From the NCBI GenBank assembly GCA_003228115.1, contig QEVV01000001.1:186001-250000 (forward strand): 64,000 nucleotides of DNA. The letters are read 5' to 3'. A model generated the notes under the pieces. It did not search any database. It saw only the letters and a program-made list of their open reading frames with translations, and was not told the DNA's origin. The stretch comes from Chloroflexota bacterium (GTDB taxonomy: Bacteria; Chloroflexota; Dehalococcoidia; Lucifugimonadales; SAR202-VII-2). A program made the translations under genes and the position numbers. Positions 41,217 to 50,612 of the stretch are shown one piece after another. Every line of letters starts with the position of its first letter. Positions within the stretch are counted from its first letter, which is position 1.

Positions 41217-41786
41217 ATGGCCCACAAGTTCGACCCCGCTAAGATGGAAAGGCTCACCTCAGACGAACGCCGCCTGACGCTGGACCCCGACCGCATCATC
41301 TCCATGCTTCCCTTGCGCCCCTACCAGGACGTGGCCGACATCGGCTGCGGGCCCGGCTTTTTCTCCCTCCCCTTCGCCAAGTACCTCTACGACGGTTCGC
41401 TATACGCGGTAGACACGTCGCAGGAGATGCTGGACGCCTGCCAGAAGCGGTTGGAGCCCTTCAAGTTCTCCAAGGTCCACTACATAAAGTCGCAGGAATA
41501 CGACATTCCTCTGGAGGATGCGTCTCTGGATGGTGTCTTCCTAGCCTTCGTTCTCCACGAGGTAGACGACCGAGTCGGCTTCCTCGTGAAGTTGGCGGAG
41601 AAGCTCAAGCCATCCGGATGGTTCGTCTTGCTAGAGTGGAAGAAGACGGAAACGGAAACTGGCCCTCCGCTAAAGGTTCGTCTAGACACCGACGAGGCCC
41701 GTTCAATCCTCGCTGAGGCTGGGCTCCGGGGTCTCACTCCTCACGACATGAACTCGGACCACTACATGATCGTTGGCAGGAAGTAG
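41217..41786 (+). CDS. SAM-dependent class I methyltransferase
   Basis: 189 residues; ATG 41217. Motif I is DVADIGCGPGFFSLPFAKYL with the acidic motif II LYAVDTSQEML. The later block LDGVFLAFVLHEVDD is the motif IV region of small-molecule methyltransferases of the UbiE/Methyltransf_11 type. It lies 26 bases after hisA and before hisF, but no step of histidine synthesis needs it, so co-transcription may be incidental. Substrate unknown. Confidence 0.85.
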   Translation: MAHKFDPAKMERLTSDERRLTLDPDRIISMLPLRPYQDVADIGCGPGFFSLPFAKYLYDGSLYAVDTSQEMLDACQKRLEPFKFSKVHYIKSQEYDIPLEDASLDGVFLAFVLHEVDDRVGFLVKLAEKLKPSGWFVLLEWKKTETETGPPLKVRLDTDEARSILAEAGLRGLTPHDMNSDHYMIVGRK

Positions 41787-41838
41787 GGACTGACTCCGGT
41801 CTGAGCAAGAGAAAAGGAACGCCGAAGCTGGCGAACGC

Positions 41839-41917
41839 TTTCCCCTCCCTCTAACTCCCTCTCTCAATGGAGGGAGGAGCAGAATCATTCCCTCGCCCTG
41901 AGGGAGAGGGGGAGAGG
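41839..41917. repeat. CT/GA-rich inverted repeat element
   Basis: Within the 250-bp gap before hisF, CCCCTCCCTCTAACTCCCTC and the purine-rich GAGGGAGAGGGGGAGAGG can pair imperfectly. Similar CCCTC/GAGGG elements lie at 37271-37320 and 55430-55490. It looks like a dispersed intergenic element rather than a gene. Confidence 0.5.
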
Positions 41918-42036
41918 ATTGAAGAACAACGGCCTCTTAGCTAACACCCCCCGCGCACAACCCACTTGTGCCCACCCACAGCCACCTGCGAAACCGTTTC
42001 GTGTAACATAAAGGTAGCCAACTTTCCCTTAGGGCC

Positions 42037-42843
42037 ATGTTAACCAAGCGTATTATCCCCTGTTTGGATGTAGACAAAGGGCGCGTCGTCAAAGGCACGT
42101 CCTTTGTCAATTTGAGGGATGCCGGTGACCCCGTCGAATTGGCTTCCATGTACGACCGCGAAGGCGCCGACGAACTGGTATTCCTGGACATCACCGCTTC
42201 CTCCGACGACCGGGACACGATCATCGATGTGGTGGAGCGGGTGTCAGCGCAAGTGTTCATTCCCCTGACCGTTGGCGGAGGAATCCGCTCTGAAGATGAC
42301 GTTCGCAGAATGCTGGATGCCGGTGCAGACAAAGTATCCCTGAACTCCGCTGCAGTAGCTGACCCTTCGTTGATTGCCCGTGCTTCAGACCATTTTGGAA
42401 GCCAATGCATCGTCGTGGCCATTGACGCCAAGAGAGTGGACGACTCCACGCCAGTCGAATTCCAGAACGACCGCGCTGTTGCCCTCGATCCCAGCTCCCA
42501 ATGGGAAGTCTTCACCCACGGTGGGAGACGGCACACAGGCATTGACGCTTTGAAGTGGGCCCGCAAGGTCGCCGAGTTGGGCGCAGGAGAGATTCTGCTC
42601 ACCAGCATGGACGCCGATGGTCACCAGCAAGGCTATGACCTAGAACTGACTAAGGCTGTATCTGAGGCGGTCAATATTCCAGTCATCGCCAGCGGCGGCG
42701 CTGGCACCCTAGAACATCTCTATGAAGCCGTCGAGGGGGGGAAGGCTGACGCCGTACTGGCCGCCAGCATCTTCCACTACGGTCAATACCGGATCCAGGA
42801 TGCCAAGGACTATCTGGCGGGGCGGAATGTCCCCGTTCGATAG
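42037..42843 (+). CDS. hisF: Imidazole glycerol phosphate synthase cyclase subunit
   Basis: 268 residues. [20 protein letters not shown] with the catalytic Asp, [30 protein letters not shown], and [20 protein letters not shown] with the second catalytic Asp make HisF certain. It closes the imidazole ring together with HisH. Upstream, a small dyad CGAAAC-C-GTTTCG at 41990-42002 lies near a TAACAT box and may be a control site, so hisF may start a second transcript. Confidence 0.96.
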   Translation: MLTKRIIPCLDVDKGRVVKGTSFVNLRDAGDPVELASMYDREGADELVFLDITASSDDRDTIIDVVERVSAQVFIPLTVGGGIRSEDDVRRMLDAGADKVSLNSAAVADPSLIARASDHFGSQCIVVAIDAKRVDDSTPVEFQNDRAVALDPSSQWEVFTHGGRRHTGIDALKWARKVAELGAGEILLTSMDADGHQQGYDLELTKAVSEAVNIPVIASGGAGTLEHLYEAVEGGKADAVLAASIFHYGQYRIQDAKDYLAGRNVPVR

Positions 42844-43597
42844 CAAGCGGGCAACACCGCCCCTCAAGGCCATCATCTTCGATGCCTTCGAAACGCTATA
42901 CTCCAACAGCCGCGAGCAATGGCGCCGCACCTTCGAAGAGGTCTGCGAAGACCTAGCGCTTCTCATAGACCCGCAAACATTACGCAGCTGCTGGGTCCAG
43001 TTCGAGGGGGAATTCCGCCGCAGCCGCACGCGCATGGACGACCCCGCCAGCAGCCCTCCCTTCGTCACCTACCGTGAAGCCTGGCGCTCGGCGTTTGAGC
43101 AGGCCTTCGAACAATTGGGCCTCAACGGCGACGCCAACTCAGCAGCGGACATAGCTGTCAGAAATATGGGCCTCAGACCCCCTTACGAAGACGCCATCAC
43201 CACACTTCCAATTCTGCGCAAAGGGCCCTGGAAGTTGGGCCTCTTTTCCAACGCGGACGACGATTTCCTTACACCAGTGCTGAAAACATGGCCTCTCGCC
43301 TCCTTCGACGCTATCCTGTCTTCTGAGTCGGCTGCAGTTTACAAACCGCATCCGGGAGCCTTTCAGGCGGTTCTTGAAAAACTGAACGTCGCCCCGCAGG
43401 AGGCCGTTTACATTGGCGACCAACTGTATGACGACGTGCACGGTTCAAAATTGGTTGGAATGCGGGCCATTTGGCTCAACCGAACGGGGCAAACAGAGCG
43501 CGACGCTTCGTTTCAAGCACCCGATTTCGAGATATCAAGTCTGGCGGAACTACCACAGTTAGTTGAATCTCTCACGGAGAATGGGTCCAATGCTTAA
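42827..43597 (+). CDS. HAD-superfamily hydrolase within his cluster
   Basis: 256 residues; ATG 42827 overlaps hisF by 17 bases and has a GGCGGGGCGG purine run. HAD motif I is [10 protein letters not shown] (Asp-x-Phe, second Asp replaced), a cap domain follows, the lysine motif is [15 protein letters not shown] and motif IV is [15 protein letters not shown]. It is a haloacid dehalogenase-like phosphatase or dehalogenase. Its place between hisF and hisIE makes histidinol-phosphate phosphatase a reasonable hypothesis, but motif I lacking the second Asp is unusual for a phosphatase and speaks for caution. Confidence 0.8.
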   Translation: MSPFDSKRATPPLKAIIFDAFETLYSNSREQWRRTFEEVCEDLALLIDPQTLRSCWVQFEGEFRRSRTRMDDPASSPPFVTYREAWRSAFEQAFEQLGLNGDANSAADIAVRNMGLRPPYEDAITTLPILRKGPWKLGLFSNADDDFLTPVLKTWPLASFDAILSSESAAVYKPHPGAFQAVLEKLNVAPQEAVYIGDQLYDDVHGSKLVGMRAIWLNRTGQTERDASFQAPDFEISSLAELPQLVESLTENGSNA

Positions 43598-44207
43598 ACT
43601 CAACGAGCGGGGCCTGATACCGGCCATCGTCCAGAACGCCGAATCAGGCGAAGTCCTGATGATGGCCTTCATGTCACCAGAATCCTTGGAACGCACGGTA
43701 GAAACCGGAGACGCCTGGTTCTACAGCCGTTCGCGGGAAGAACTGTGGCACAAGGGTGAGACCTCTGGAAACTTCCTCCGCGTCCAAGAAATCATCGGCG
43801 ACTGCGATGGCGACACCCTACTCCTCAAGGTCCGGCCGGAAGGGCCTGCTTGCCACACGGGAGCCGTGTCCTGTTTCCACAATCCAGTCACCAATGCCGA
43901 TCCCGGTTTTGAAACCGCCGAACCTACACCGGCCATCCTTGAAGAACTCTTCAGCGTCATTGAAAGCCGGAAGGAAAACCCTCCGCCGGGAAGTTACACG
44001 GCACTCCTGTTCCAAGAAGGCATCGGCCGCATCGCCCAGAAGGTCGTCGAAGAGGCAGCGGAAACGGTCATTGACGCGGTCCAGGGCAACAAAGAAAGGC
44101 TGCCTGAAGAGACCGCCGACCTTTTCTACCACACCCTCGTCCTGCTCGCCGATGCTGGAGTTGATCCAAAGGAAGTCTGGCGGGCGCTCCAATCCAGACG
44201 GCGCTAG
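43590..44207 (+). CDS. hisIE: Bifunctional phosphoribosyl-AMP cyclohydrolase / phosphoribosyl-ATP pyrophosphatase
   Basis: 205 residues. The N-terminal HisI domain has [39 protein letters not shown] and the zinc Cys in [12 protein letters not shown] and [10 protein letters not shown]. The C-terminal HisE domain has [20 protein letters not shown] and [18 protein letters not shown]. It performs steps 2 and 3 of histidine synthesis in one protein. ATG 43590 is preferred, with GGAG 10 bases upstream; its start overlaps the HAD gene by 8 bases. Confidence 0.95.
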   Translation: MLKLNERGLIPAIVQNAESGEVLMMAFMSPESLERTVETGDAWFYSRSREELWHKGETSGNFLRVQEIIGDCDGDTLLLKVRPEGPACHTGAVSCFHNPVTNADPGFETAEPTPAILEELFSVIESRKENPPPGSYTALLFQEGIGRIAQKVVEEAAETVIDAVQGNKERLPEETADLFYHTLVLLADAGVDPKEVWRALQSRRR

Positions 44208-44382
44208 CGGGAGCCTTCTTCCTCACTTTCCGGGCCTTCCTCACGACCGCCTATACGACCCGCACGTGGTAGTTTGCTTGGAGAAAGCGCCCTACTACCG
44301 CTGACACGCCTGACACGTCCCCTTCGCCTTATCTCGTCGTTGCGCTTATCATCCCCCAAGGAATCTTCCTCCAAGAGGATCC

Positions 44383-44676
44383 ATGCAAGTCGGCTTATGC
44401 CGCGTGACCCTTCGCATGCCGGAAAGCGGCAGTCTTAAAGAAAAGCGCAGGATCACCAAGTCCCTCGTCGAGCGCCTTCGAAGCCGCTTCAACGTGGCCG
44501 TAGCAGAGGTGGACGACAACGACGCCTGGAAAATCGCCACGCTGGGAGTGGTGTGCGTCAGCAACGAAGCAGGCCACGCCAATGAGACCATTAGCAAAGT
44601 CGCCGCTTACATGGAGGCTGCCCGGGGAGACTGGCACGTCGTAGACGTGCACACCGAGATCATCCCCGGCCTGTAA
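44383..44676 (+). CDS. DUF503 family protein (YlxP-like)
   Basis: 97 residues; ATG follows AAGAGGATCC. VTLRMPESGSLKEKRRITKS, then RLRSRFNVAVAEVDDNDAWK and the C-terminal VVDVHTEIIPGL are the DUF503/YlxP pattern, a small ferredoxin-like fold often linked to ribosome-binding factor genes. Molecular role not firmly known. The next gene begins 2 bases after its stop. Confidence 0.88.
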   Translation: MQVGLCRVTLRMPESGSLKEKRRITKSLVERLRSRFNVAVAEVDDNDAWKIATLGVVCVSNEAGHANETISKVAAYMEAARGDWHVVDVHTEIIPGL

Positions 44677-44678
44677 CC

Positions 44679-46976
44679 ATGGACTCCTACTCCTTCATCA
44701 GCTCTCTCCTTGCCGACCCCGAGTACCGCGGCCAGATGGCCCATCGGGAGCGCATTCATCCTCGCGCCCCTACCTACGGTCAGCTCGGCAGGCCGCTGCA
44801 CCCGAAGGTCCAAACTGCACTGGAACGACGCGGAGCTTGGCCCCTCTGGTCGCACCAGGTCGAAGCCATCGAGACCCTGGACCGTGGCGAGAACGTCACC
44901 ATTGCTACACCCACCGCTTCGGGAAAGAGCCTGTGCTTCCAGGTACCGCTCATGGAGGCCATCCTCAAAGACCGCTCAGCCAGGGCGTTGTATCTGGCGC
45001 CTACCAAGGCCCTTGCCCAGGACCAACTCAGGACCTTCCGCGAGCTTTTGCCGGCCGACGGGCCTCGCATCGCCACCTTCGATGGCGACACTCCTCAATA
45101 TGAACGGCCCGAAGTGCGCCAACGAGCGCGCCTAGTCATCAGCAACCCGGACATGCTCCACCTTGGCATCCTGCCCAACCACAGGGCCTGGTCGGCCCTC
45201 CTTCGCAATCTTCGCTACGTTGTGGTCGACGAGGCCCATATGTACCGGGGCGTCTTCGGCTCCCATGTAGCCGCCGTCCTACGACGGCTTCGGAGGATTT
45301 GCTCCATTTACGGAAGCAACCCCCAGTTCATCATGGCGTCAGCCACCATCGGCAACCCCGGCCAACACGCCGAGCGACTTACTGGCCTTCGCTTCAGGGA
45401 GATCAATGAGGACGGTGGATCTTCCGGTGGCAAGGAATTCCTCTTCTGGAACCCTCCCTTTCTGGACGAGGCCAACGGCATCCGACGCAGCACCAGCACA
45501 GAAGCAAACGAACTGTTCACCGCCCTCATTCAGCAGGAGGTCCGCACCATCGCCTTCGTTAGAACGCGACGGTTGGCGGAGTTACTCCTTGTATACGCCC
45601 GCAACCACCTGCGCCGCGAAGCCCCCGAACTGGTCTCGCGTGTAGCCGCCTACCGCGCCGGATACTTGCCGGAAGACCGGCGGGAGTTAGAGCGCGGCCT
45701 CTTCGACGGTCGGTTTCTAGGAGTCGCTTCCACCAATGCCTTGGAGGTTGGGATCGACATCGGCGACCTGGACGCCACGCTCTTGGTCGGGTATCCCGGA
45801 ACGGTAGCCAGCACCTGGCAACAGGTAGGACGCTCAGGAAGGAGGGGTGAGTCCTCTCTAAGCGTCCTGATCGCCCAGAACAACCCCCTGGACCAATACT
45901 TCATGCGTCATCCGGAAGCCTTCATGTCCCGGCCCACCGAGGCAGCGCTTGTCTCCCTGGAAAACCCCTACATTGTGCAGCCGCACCTCATGTGTGCCGC
46001 CTTCGAGGTACCGCTCTCCAAGAGGGACGAAGCGCTGTTCGGTGAAACATTCTTTCATCACGTCGAGGACCTACAGGACGACGGCTACCTACGCCAGCGA
46101 GGCCAACGTTGGTTCTTAGACCCAGGCGTCGGCTACCCGGCACAATACGTCAACATCAGGTCCACATCGCAAGAGGTCTTCACCATCGTCGACCAGAACA
46201 CCGGGGCAGTCCTGGAGACTATCGACCGCTCCACTGCCCTGTCACAGGCACACACCGGTGCAATCTATCTGCACCAGGGGGATTCTTACCTGATAACCCA
46301 GCTTGACCTGGAAAGCGGTATCGCCTACGCAACTGAGTCAGACGCTCCCTATTACACCCAGACCAGAGAGATCACCGACATCCGAATCCTGGGGGTAAGG
46401 GAAGTCAAAGACACCGGCGCAGTGCTCCTCTATGTCGGTGACGTGGAGGTCACCGACACCGTCATCGCCTTCAAGAAGAAGGCCCATTTCAGCGAGGAAG
46501 TCCTGGGTGAGGAATACCTCGACCTGCCGCCACGCGTGTTCCGTACCGTGGCCCTATGGTTTGATGTCCCAAACGAGACGTTGTTCAAGATCGAAAGAGA
46601 GAAGGCCGACCTCGCGGGCGGGCTACACGCCGCTGAGCACACGGCCATCGGCGTACTTCCGCTATTCGCCATGTGCGACAGGAACGACATTGGCGGCGTG
46701 TCGACACCCCTGCACCCGGACACGGGACGCCCTGGCGTGTTCATCTACGACGGCCACTCCGGAGGGGTCGGCATCGCCGAGCGCGGCTATGAGGTCATCC
46801 AGGACCTGTGGCAAGCGACGCTGGACGTTTTGACCGAGTGCCCTTGCGAGGAAGGCTGCCCCAGTTGCGTACAGTCGCCCAAATGCGGCAACAACAACCA
46901 GCCGCTGGACAAGGCCGTCGCCGCCCAAATCCTCCGTAGCTTGCTTGAGGCCCCGGCCACTACTCCATCGCCCTAA
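44679..46976 (+). CDS. DEAD/DEAH-box helicase with DUF1998 (MrfA/YprA-like)
   Basis: 765 residues. Superfamily 2 helicase motifs: ATPTASGKSLCFQVPLMEAI (Walker A), LYLAPTKALAQDQL, VVDEAHMYRGVFGSHVAAVL (DEAH-like), MASATIGNP (motif III), and VGIDIGDLDATLLVGYPGTV with QQVGRSGRRGESS (motifs V-VI). The C-terminal DUF1998 region holds a four-Cys metal cluster, CPCEEGCPSCVQSPKCGNNN. This is the MrfA (mitomycin repair factor A) group of 3'-5' DNA helicases, likely in DNA repair. Coupled to the DUF503 gene. Confidence 0.92.
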   Translation: MDSYSFISSLLADPEYRGQMAHRERIHPRAPTYGQLGRPLHPKVQTALERRGAWPLWSHQVEAIETLDRGENVTIATPTASGKSLCFQVPLMEAILKDRSARALYLAPTKALAQDQLRTFRELLPADGPRIATFDGDTPQYERPEVRQRARLVISNPDMLHLGILPNHRAWSALLRNLRYVVVDEAHMYRGVFGSHVAAVLRRLRRICSIYGSNPQFIMASATIGNPGQHAERLTGLRFREINEDGGSSGGKEFLFWNPPFLDEANGIRRSTSTEANELFTALIQQEVRTIAFVRTRRLAELLLVYARNHLRREAPELVSRVAAYRAGYLPEDRRELERGLFDGRFLGVASTNALEVGIDIGDLDATLLVGYPGTVASTWQQVGRSGRRGESSLSVLIAQNNPLDQYFMRHPEAFMSRPTEAALVSLENPYIVQPHLMCAAFEVPLSKRDEALFGETFFHHVEDLQDDGYLRQRGQRWFLDPGVGYPAQYVNIRSTSQEVFTIVDQNTGAVLETIDRSTALSQAHTGAIYLHQGDSYLITQLDLESGIAYATESDAPYYTQTREITDIRILGVREVKDTGAVLLYVGDVEVTDTVIAFKKKAHFSEEVLGEEYLDLPPRVFRTVALWFDVPNETLFKIEREKADLAGGLHAAEHTAIGVLPLFAMCDRNDIGGVSTPLHPDTGRPGVFIYDGHSGGVGIAERGYEVIQDLWQATLDVLTECPCEEGCPSCVQSPKCGNNNQPLDKAVAAQILRSLLEAPATTPSP

Positions 46977-47000
46977 ACGATGGGCGAGGAGCCCCATCGT

Positions 47001-47031
47001 TTGACGGGCCAGCGACGCCTGCGGGTATAAT
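47001..47031 (+). promoter_or_regulatory. tRNA-Trp promoter
   Basis: TTGACG (47001-47006) and a perfect TATAAT (47026-47031) with a rather long 19-nt spacer lie 26 bases before the tRNA. Confidence 0.55.
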
Positions 47032-47057
47032 GAGGGGACGGACACGCCCGTCAGCGC

Positions 47058-47133
47058 AGGAGTGTAGCTCAGTTGGTAGAGCAGCGGTCTCCAAAACCGC
47101 AGGCCGTGGGTTCGAATCCTGCCACTCCTGCCA
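47058..47133 (+). tRNA. tRNA-Trp (anticodon CCA)
   Basis: 76-nt cloverleaf. The acceptor stem is AGGAGTG/CACTCCT with discriminator G and an encoded 3' CCA. The D arm has AGCTCAGTTGGTAGAGC, the anticodon arm is GCGGT-CTCCAAA-ACCGC (anticodon CCA) and the T loop is TTCGAAT. A terminator hairpin follows, then an integrase remnant, the usual arrangement when an integrative element has used a tRNA 3' end. Confidence 0.96.
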
Positions 47134-47145
47134 CTCTGTAGGCAC

Positions 47146-47182
47146 AGAATAAGGCCCTAGGATGATCCTAGGGCCTTATTCT
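47146..47182. terminator. Hairpin terminator between tRNA-Trp and integrase remnant
   Basis: An inverted repeat of about 16-18 bp (arm AGAATAAGGCCCTAGGAT) with almost no loop, A-rich and T-rich at its ends. Confidence 0.82.
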
Positions 47183-47229
47183 TATTCAATTGGCACCAAT
47201 TTGGCACCAATTGCCTTTCGGGGTCCATT

Positions 47230-47661
47230 TTACTGGCTACTGGCGATGAACTCGGTGAAGCGGTCTGCTGCCCTCCGTCCCATCGTTGGTAGGGTGTGGC
47301 TGTACACCTGCAACGTGAGGCTGACGGTGCTATGACCCAACCGCTCCTGCACCACCTTGGGGTGCTCTCCGGCTGCGAGCAAAAGCGTGGCGTGGGAGTG
47401 CCTAAGAGAATGAACATTGATGGACAGCCCGGCCTTTCTCATGAGCTTTCGGAAGTGCTTCGTGATCACGTCCACATCCAGGGGTCGGCGGCCGGGCTCA
47501 TCGTGGGGGCTGTCGAAGACGTAACCCGCAGGGTCGAAGGGAACTCCTAGCTTCAAACAACGCTCCGCTTGTGCCGCTCTTACCTTCCTGAGCACGTCCA
47601 CGGCAGCGGCAGGCAACTCCACGGCCCTACGGGAGGTCTTCGACTTAGGGGGTAGAACCAC
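47230..47661 (-). pseudogene. Tyrosine recombinase/integrase, C-terminal remnant
   Basis: Only about 143 residues remain of a protein normally about 350 or more. The visible part is the C-terminal catalytic domain: KSKTSRRAVELPAAAVDVLR, then HSLRHSHATLLLAAGEHPK (H-x2-R box), ERLGHSTVSLTLQVYSH with the last His/Trp position and the nucleophile Tyr. The N-terminal arm-binding and core-binding domains and the first catalytic Arg are missing, replaced by the desaturase gene on the same strand. It lies 96 bases from the 3' end of tRNA-Trp, so it is probably the relic of an element once integrated there. Confidence 0.8.
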
Positions 47662-47675
47662 GAGACCCTGACTGG

Positions 47676-48833
47676 CTACGCCTGTGCCCCTCGTTCTCGC
47701 AAAGGCCCGCTTTCCCGGTGTAGATACCCCAGGATTTCTCTCTGCGACTGCACTAGTCCAGTCTCGTGGTAGGGCATGGCGTTGGCCTCGCAGAAGGCTT
47801 TGACTATCTTCCGAGCTTCTCCCAGCTTGTTGCGGGGCATGCTGGGAAACAGGTGGTGCTCAATTTGAAAGTTGAGCCCGCCAAACCAGAAACTGGTGAA
47901 AAGATTCGGTCGCACGTTCCGGGACGTCACTACCTGGCGTTCAAGAAAGCTCAATTCCTCGTCGTCTGCCACGACGCGCATGCCTTTGTGGTTGGGCGCA
48001 AAGGCCGACCCCACAATAAATCCAAATATCCCCTGGTGGACCAGGAAGAATATCAACGTGTTCCAGGCCCCCAGAAAAAAGAACAGTAGACCAAAGTACA
48101 CGGCGAAGTGGCTGATCATGAGCAACGGCTCGGCCACCGGATATTTGACTTTGTTGGAGAGAATGTAGATAAGCCCAGCCAGTCGTAGACCTAGCCCCTC
48201 GAGAAGCAACAGCGGATAAAAGAGAAAGGCCTGGCGCTTCACGATGATCTTGTACAAACCCCTCTTGCTGAGGGCCTGTCCTTCTGTGAAAGCCAGCATC
48301 GGTAATTCCGCGTCTGGGTCCAGGGTCAGATGGTTTGGATTGTTGTGGTGTCGACCATGCTTGTCGATCCACCAGCTTCGTTCGAGGGCCAACAAGAAAC
48401 AAATAGCCAGGCTGGCAATTTCATTGTTCCGAGCCGAGCGGAAGATCTGCCTATGGGCTGAGTCGTGGCCTATGAATCCTATCTGGGCAAAGACGAATGC
48501 TAGAAATCCAGCATTCAGGAGTTGCACCCAAAACGTATCCACCAGCACAAGGATGGCAATGCTGAGAGCCAGTAGTGCCAGTGTCGAGACTATCTTGAAG
48601 GCATAGTAAGCGAGCTGCTTGCTAAGAAGCCCGCTGTCTTCAACCACTCGCCTCAGTCCTGCGTAGTCACCCATTTGGGACGAGCGCGGGCCTTCTAGAG
48701 CCGGGTTCTCGGCCGCCATGTCTATTGTTGAAGTGATAGGGGTCCCGCTGGGAATCGCCTTGTTTACTAGTAGCCCCGTCCTATGCTGTGCCGCCTCATC
48801 ATACCAGATAGCCACGGACGACCTATCTGACAT
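47676..48833 (-). CDS. Membrane fatty-acid desaturase
   Basis: About 385 residues. The three His boxes of acyl-lipid desaturases are present: GHDSAHRQ, HGRHHNNPNH and QIEHHLFPSMP, the last with Gln as in front-end (delta-5/6-like) desaturases. Four hydrophobic segments surround them. No cytochrome b5 domain is fused. Di-iron enzyme of the inner membrane, using O2, which suggests an aerobic host. Start uncertain: ATG 48833 has only a weak purine run; ATG 48719 is an alternative that would drop a low-complexity N-terminus. Confidence 0.87.
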   Translation of the reverse strand: MSDRSSVAIWYDEAAQHRTGLLVNKAIPSGTPITSTIDMAAENPALEGPRSSQMGDYAGLRRVVEDSGLLSKQLAYYAFKIVSTLALLALSIAILVLVDTFWVQLLNAGFLAFVFAQIGFIGHDSAHRQIFRSARNNEIASLAICFLLALERSWWIDKHGRHHNNPNHLTLDPDAELPMLAFTEGQALSKRGLYKIIVKRQAFLFYPLLLLEGLGLRLAGLIYILSNKVKYPVAEPLLMISHFAVYFGLLFFFLGAWNTLIFFLVHQGIFGFIVGSAFAPNHKGMRVVADDEELSFLERQVVTSRNVRPNLFTSFWFGGLNFQIEHHLFPSMPRNKLGEARKIVKAFCEANAMPYHETGLVQSQREILGYLHRESGPLRERGAQA

Positions 48834-49088
48834 ACCGACCCGTGCCTCGCTCCTGCTGCGAGAGGGGATGCGCTGCCGTTGAGTTCGTTTGTCACAACTA
48901 TTCGTCACAACTATTCGTTTGTCAAACCTAAACGAACGCCTACGTCCTAACTCCAACCTCGATTACAACTTCAACGGTTGCATCGGCGGGCCATTCCCAT
49001 AAGATGTATCATGCCCCGTGAACGCGACGAGCCATCGCGCTTCAGCGAATGTAGCGGTGGCAGCATATTCACTCAGGGAGGTAACCCT

Positions 49089-49799
49089 ATGGCAGCAGCA
49101 CCCAAAGTTGTAGAAGTTAAAGGCTCGGATGGACAGATGTCCCTAAACGTCTGGGAACAGGCGGGCGACGGCCCCAAGCCGGCCGTAATCGTCATACAAG
49201 AGATCTTCGGCGTGGACGACCACATCAAGGACATCGCTGGCCGACTGGCGGATGCTGGCTATGTAGCAGCGGCCCCAGACCTTTTCTACCGTGACGGCAA
49301 GAACGCTAGTGTGCCCTACTCCGACTTCGATCGAGCCCGCGAACTGCGCGGACACATTGAAGACGGACCTCTGACGGTAGACCTGCAGGCAACGTTCGAC
49401 TACTTGTCCAGCCAGCCCGGCGTGGACAGCAGCCGAATTGGCATCATCGGGTTCTGCTTTGGCGGCCGGGTAACCTTCCTGGCAGCTGAGCGGATCAAGG
49501 GTATTGCAGCCGCGGCCCCGTTCTACCCCGGCGGCTTCGAGAACTTGATTGACGATGTTGCCAGCATTGGCTGCCCCATCGCTGGGTTCTTCGGCAACGA
49601 CGACAAGAACCCCAGCCCGGAAGTCGTAGACCAAATGGTGGAGGCCCTGAACAAGGCCGGGAAACAGGTCGAGGTCAACAGATTCGATGGAGCTGGCCAT
49701 GGCTTCATGTGCACGGACCGTGGGTCCTACAACGAGGCCGCCGCTACGGCCGCCTGGCCCAAGGTCATCGACTTCTTCGGTCGTACGCTAGGGAAGTAG
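49089..49799 (+). CDS. Dienelactone hydrolase family protein
   Basis: 236 residues; ATG follows CAGGGAGGTAACCCT. Alpha/beta hydrolase with the Cys nucleophile in GIIGFCFGGRVTF, Asp in FFGNDDKNPSPE and His in FDGAGHGFMC, the Cys-Asp-His triad of dienelactone hydrolases. QEIFGVDDHIKDIAGRLADA near the N-terminus contains the family Glu. Carboxymethylenebutenolide-type substrates are known for the family, but many members have other esters as substrates. Probably monocistronic, with a hairpin after it. Confidence 0.92.
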   Translation: MAAAPKVVEVKGSDGQMSLNVWEQAGDGPKPAVIVIQEIFGVDDHIKDIAGRLADAGYVAAAPDLFYRDGKNASVPYSDFDRARELRGHIEDGPLTVDLQATFDYLSSQPGVDSSRIGIIGFCFGGRVTFLAAERIKGIAAAAPFYPGGFENLIDDVASIGCPIAGFFGNDDKNPSPEVVDQMVEALNKAGKQVEVNRFDGAGHGFMCTDRGSYNEAAATAAWPKVIDFFGRTLGK

Positions 49800-49819
49800 T
49801 CTCGCACTGGATCACAGCC

Positions 49820-49857
49820 GAAAAGCGCCGGCCGCCAAATGGCGACCGGCGCTTTTC
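49820..49857 (+). terminator. Hairpin terminator after dienelactone hydrolase
   Basis: A 17-bp stem with one C-A mismatch, arm GAAAAGCGCCGGCCGCC and loop AAAT. Confidence 0.82.
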
Positions 49858-49908
49858 ATACTTGAGGCAGCTGATAATACCCGCACTTAAGGGCATCAAG
49901 GTGGGGTC

Positions 49909-50589
49909 ATGAAAACGTCCGTTGTGAATTGGATGGGAAGGCAGTTCGTAGTCGTTTCTAGCGAGAGTGGTCTCGAGGGGACCCCGGCAGAGCAAGCCAG
50001 CGATGTCTTCAGTAGGATTGGTGACGAACTATCATCACTTGGCCTCTCGTTGGAGCACGGCGTCCGAACACGGCTCTTCGCCAGGGGCCAAGAAGCTCGC
50101 AAGGTGGCCTCAGACGAGAGGATAAAGGCGCTGGCAGGCGGCAAACGGTGCGCCAGCTCCAGCTTCATCGCTCCGGGCTACCTCGACTCGCAAGGCATCG
50201 TCGCCGTGGACTTGATCGCTATGGCACAGGGCGATCCCGCTTCGCTAAAGACGACGGTCGAATACGATCCGCCTCGTTACCCTCCCCACTACGTGCGCTG
50301 GGACGACCTCGTGTTCTTCTCAGGCGTGACCAGCCCGGAAGGCGATCTAGAGCACCAGGTCAGGCACCTCGCGGCCATGTTGGGAGGTTCACTAGCAACT
50401 GTCGGCGCAACCTGGGACAACGTCATCTCGGCGTCTTTCTTCCTCAGACGCGACCAGGACCTCGACTCGCTGCGAAGTCTATGGAGCCCCGTCCTCTCGG
50501 CGCCCATTCCCTACACCAGCACAACCCTTGTAGATGGGTTCGCCAGCGAGGGGAACCTACTGGAGATTGAGATCACGGCAGCGGTGTAG
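49909..50589 (+). CDS. Tandem RidA-like (YjgF/UK114) protein
   Basis: 226 residues, about twice the usual RidA length. Both halves look like YjgF/RidA barrels. The first has ASDVFSRIGDELSSLGLSLE and SSSFIAPGYLDSQGIVAVDL. The second has VRWDDLVFFSGVTSPEGDLE, then LATVGATWDNVISASFFLRR and LLEIEITAAV. Neither half shows an obvious full enamine-deaminase active site, so it may be a diverged member or bind another small molecule. ATG 49909 follows AGGTGGGGTC. Confidence 0.75.
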   Translation: MKTSVVNWMGRQFVVVSSESGLEGTPAEQASDVFSRIGDELSSLGLSLEHGVRTRLFARGQEARKVASDERIKALAGGKRCASSSFIAPGYLDSQGIVAVDLIAMAQGDPASLKTTVEYDPPRYPPHYVRWDDLVFFSGVTSPEGDLEHQVRHLAAMLGGSLATVGATWDNVISASFFLRRDQDLDSLRSLWSPVLSAPIPYTSTTLVDGFASEGNLLEIEITAAV

Positions 50590-50612
50590 GTCTCGGCTCG
50601 ACCTCGGCAGGC

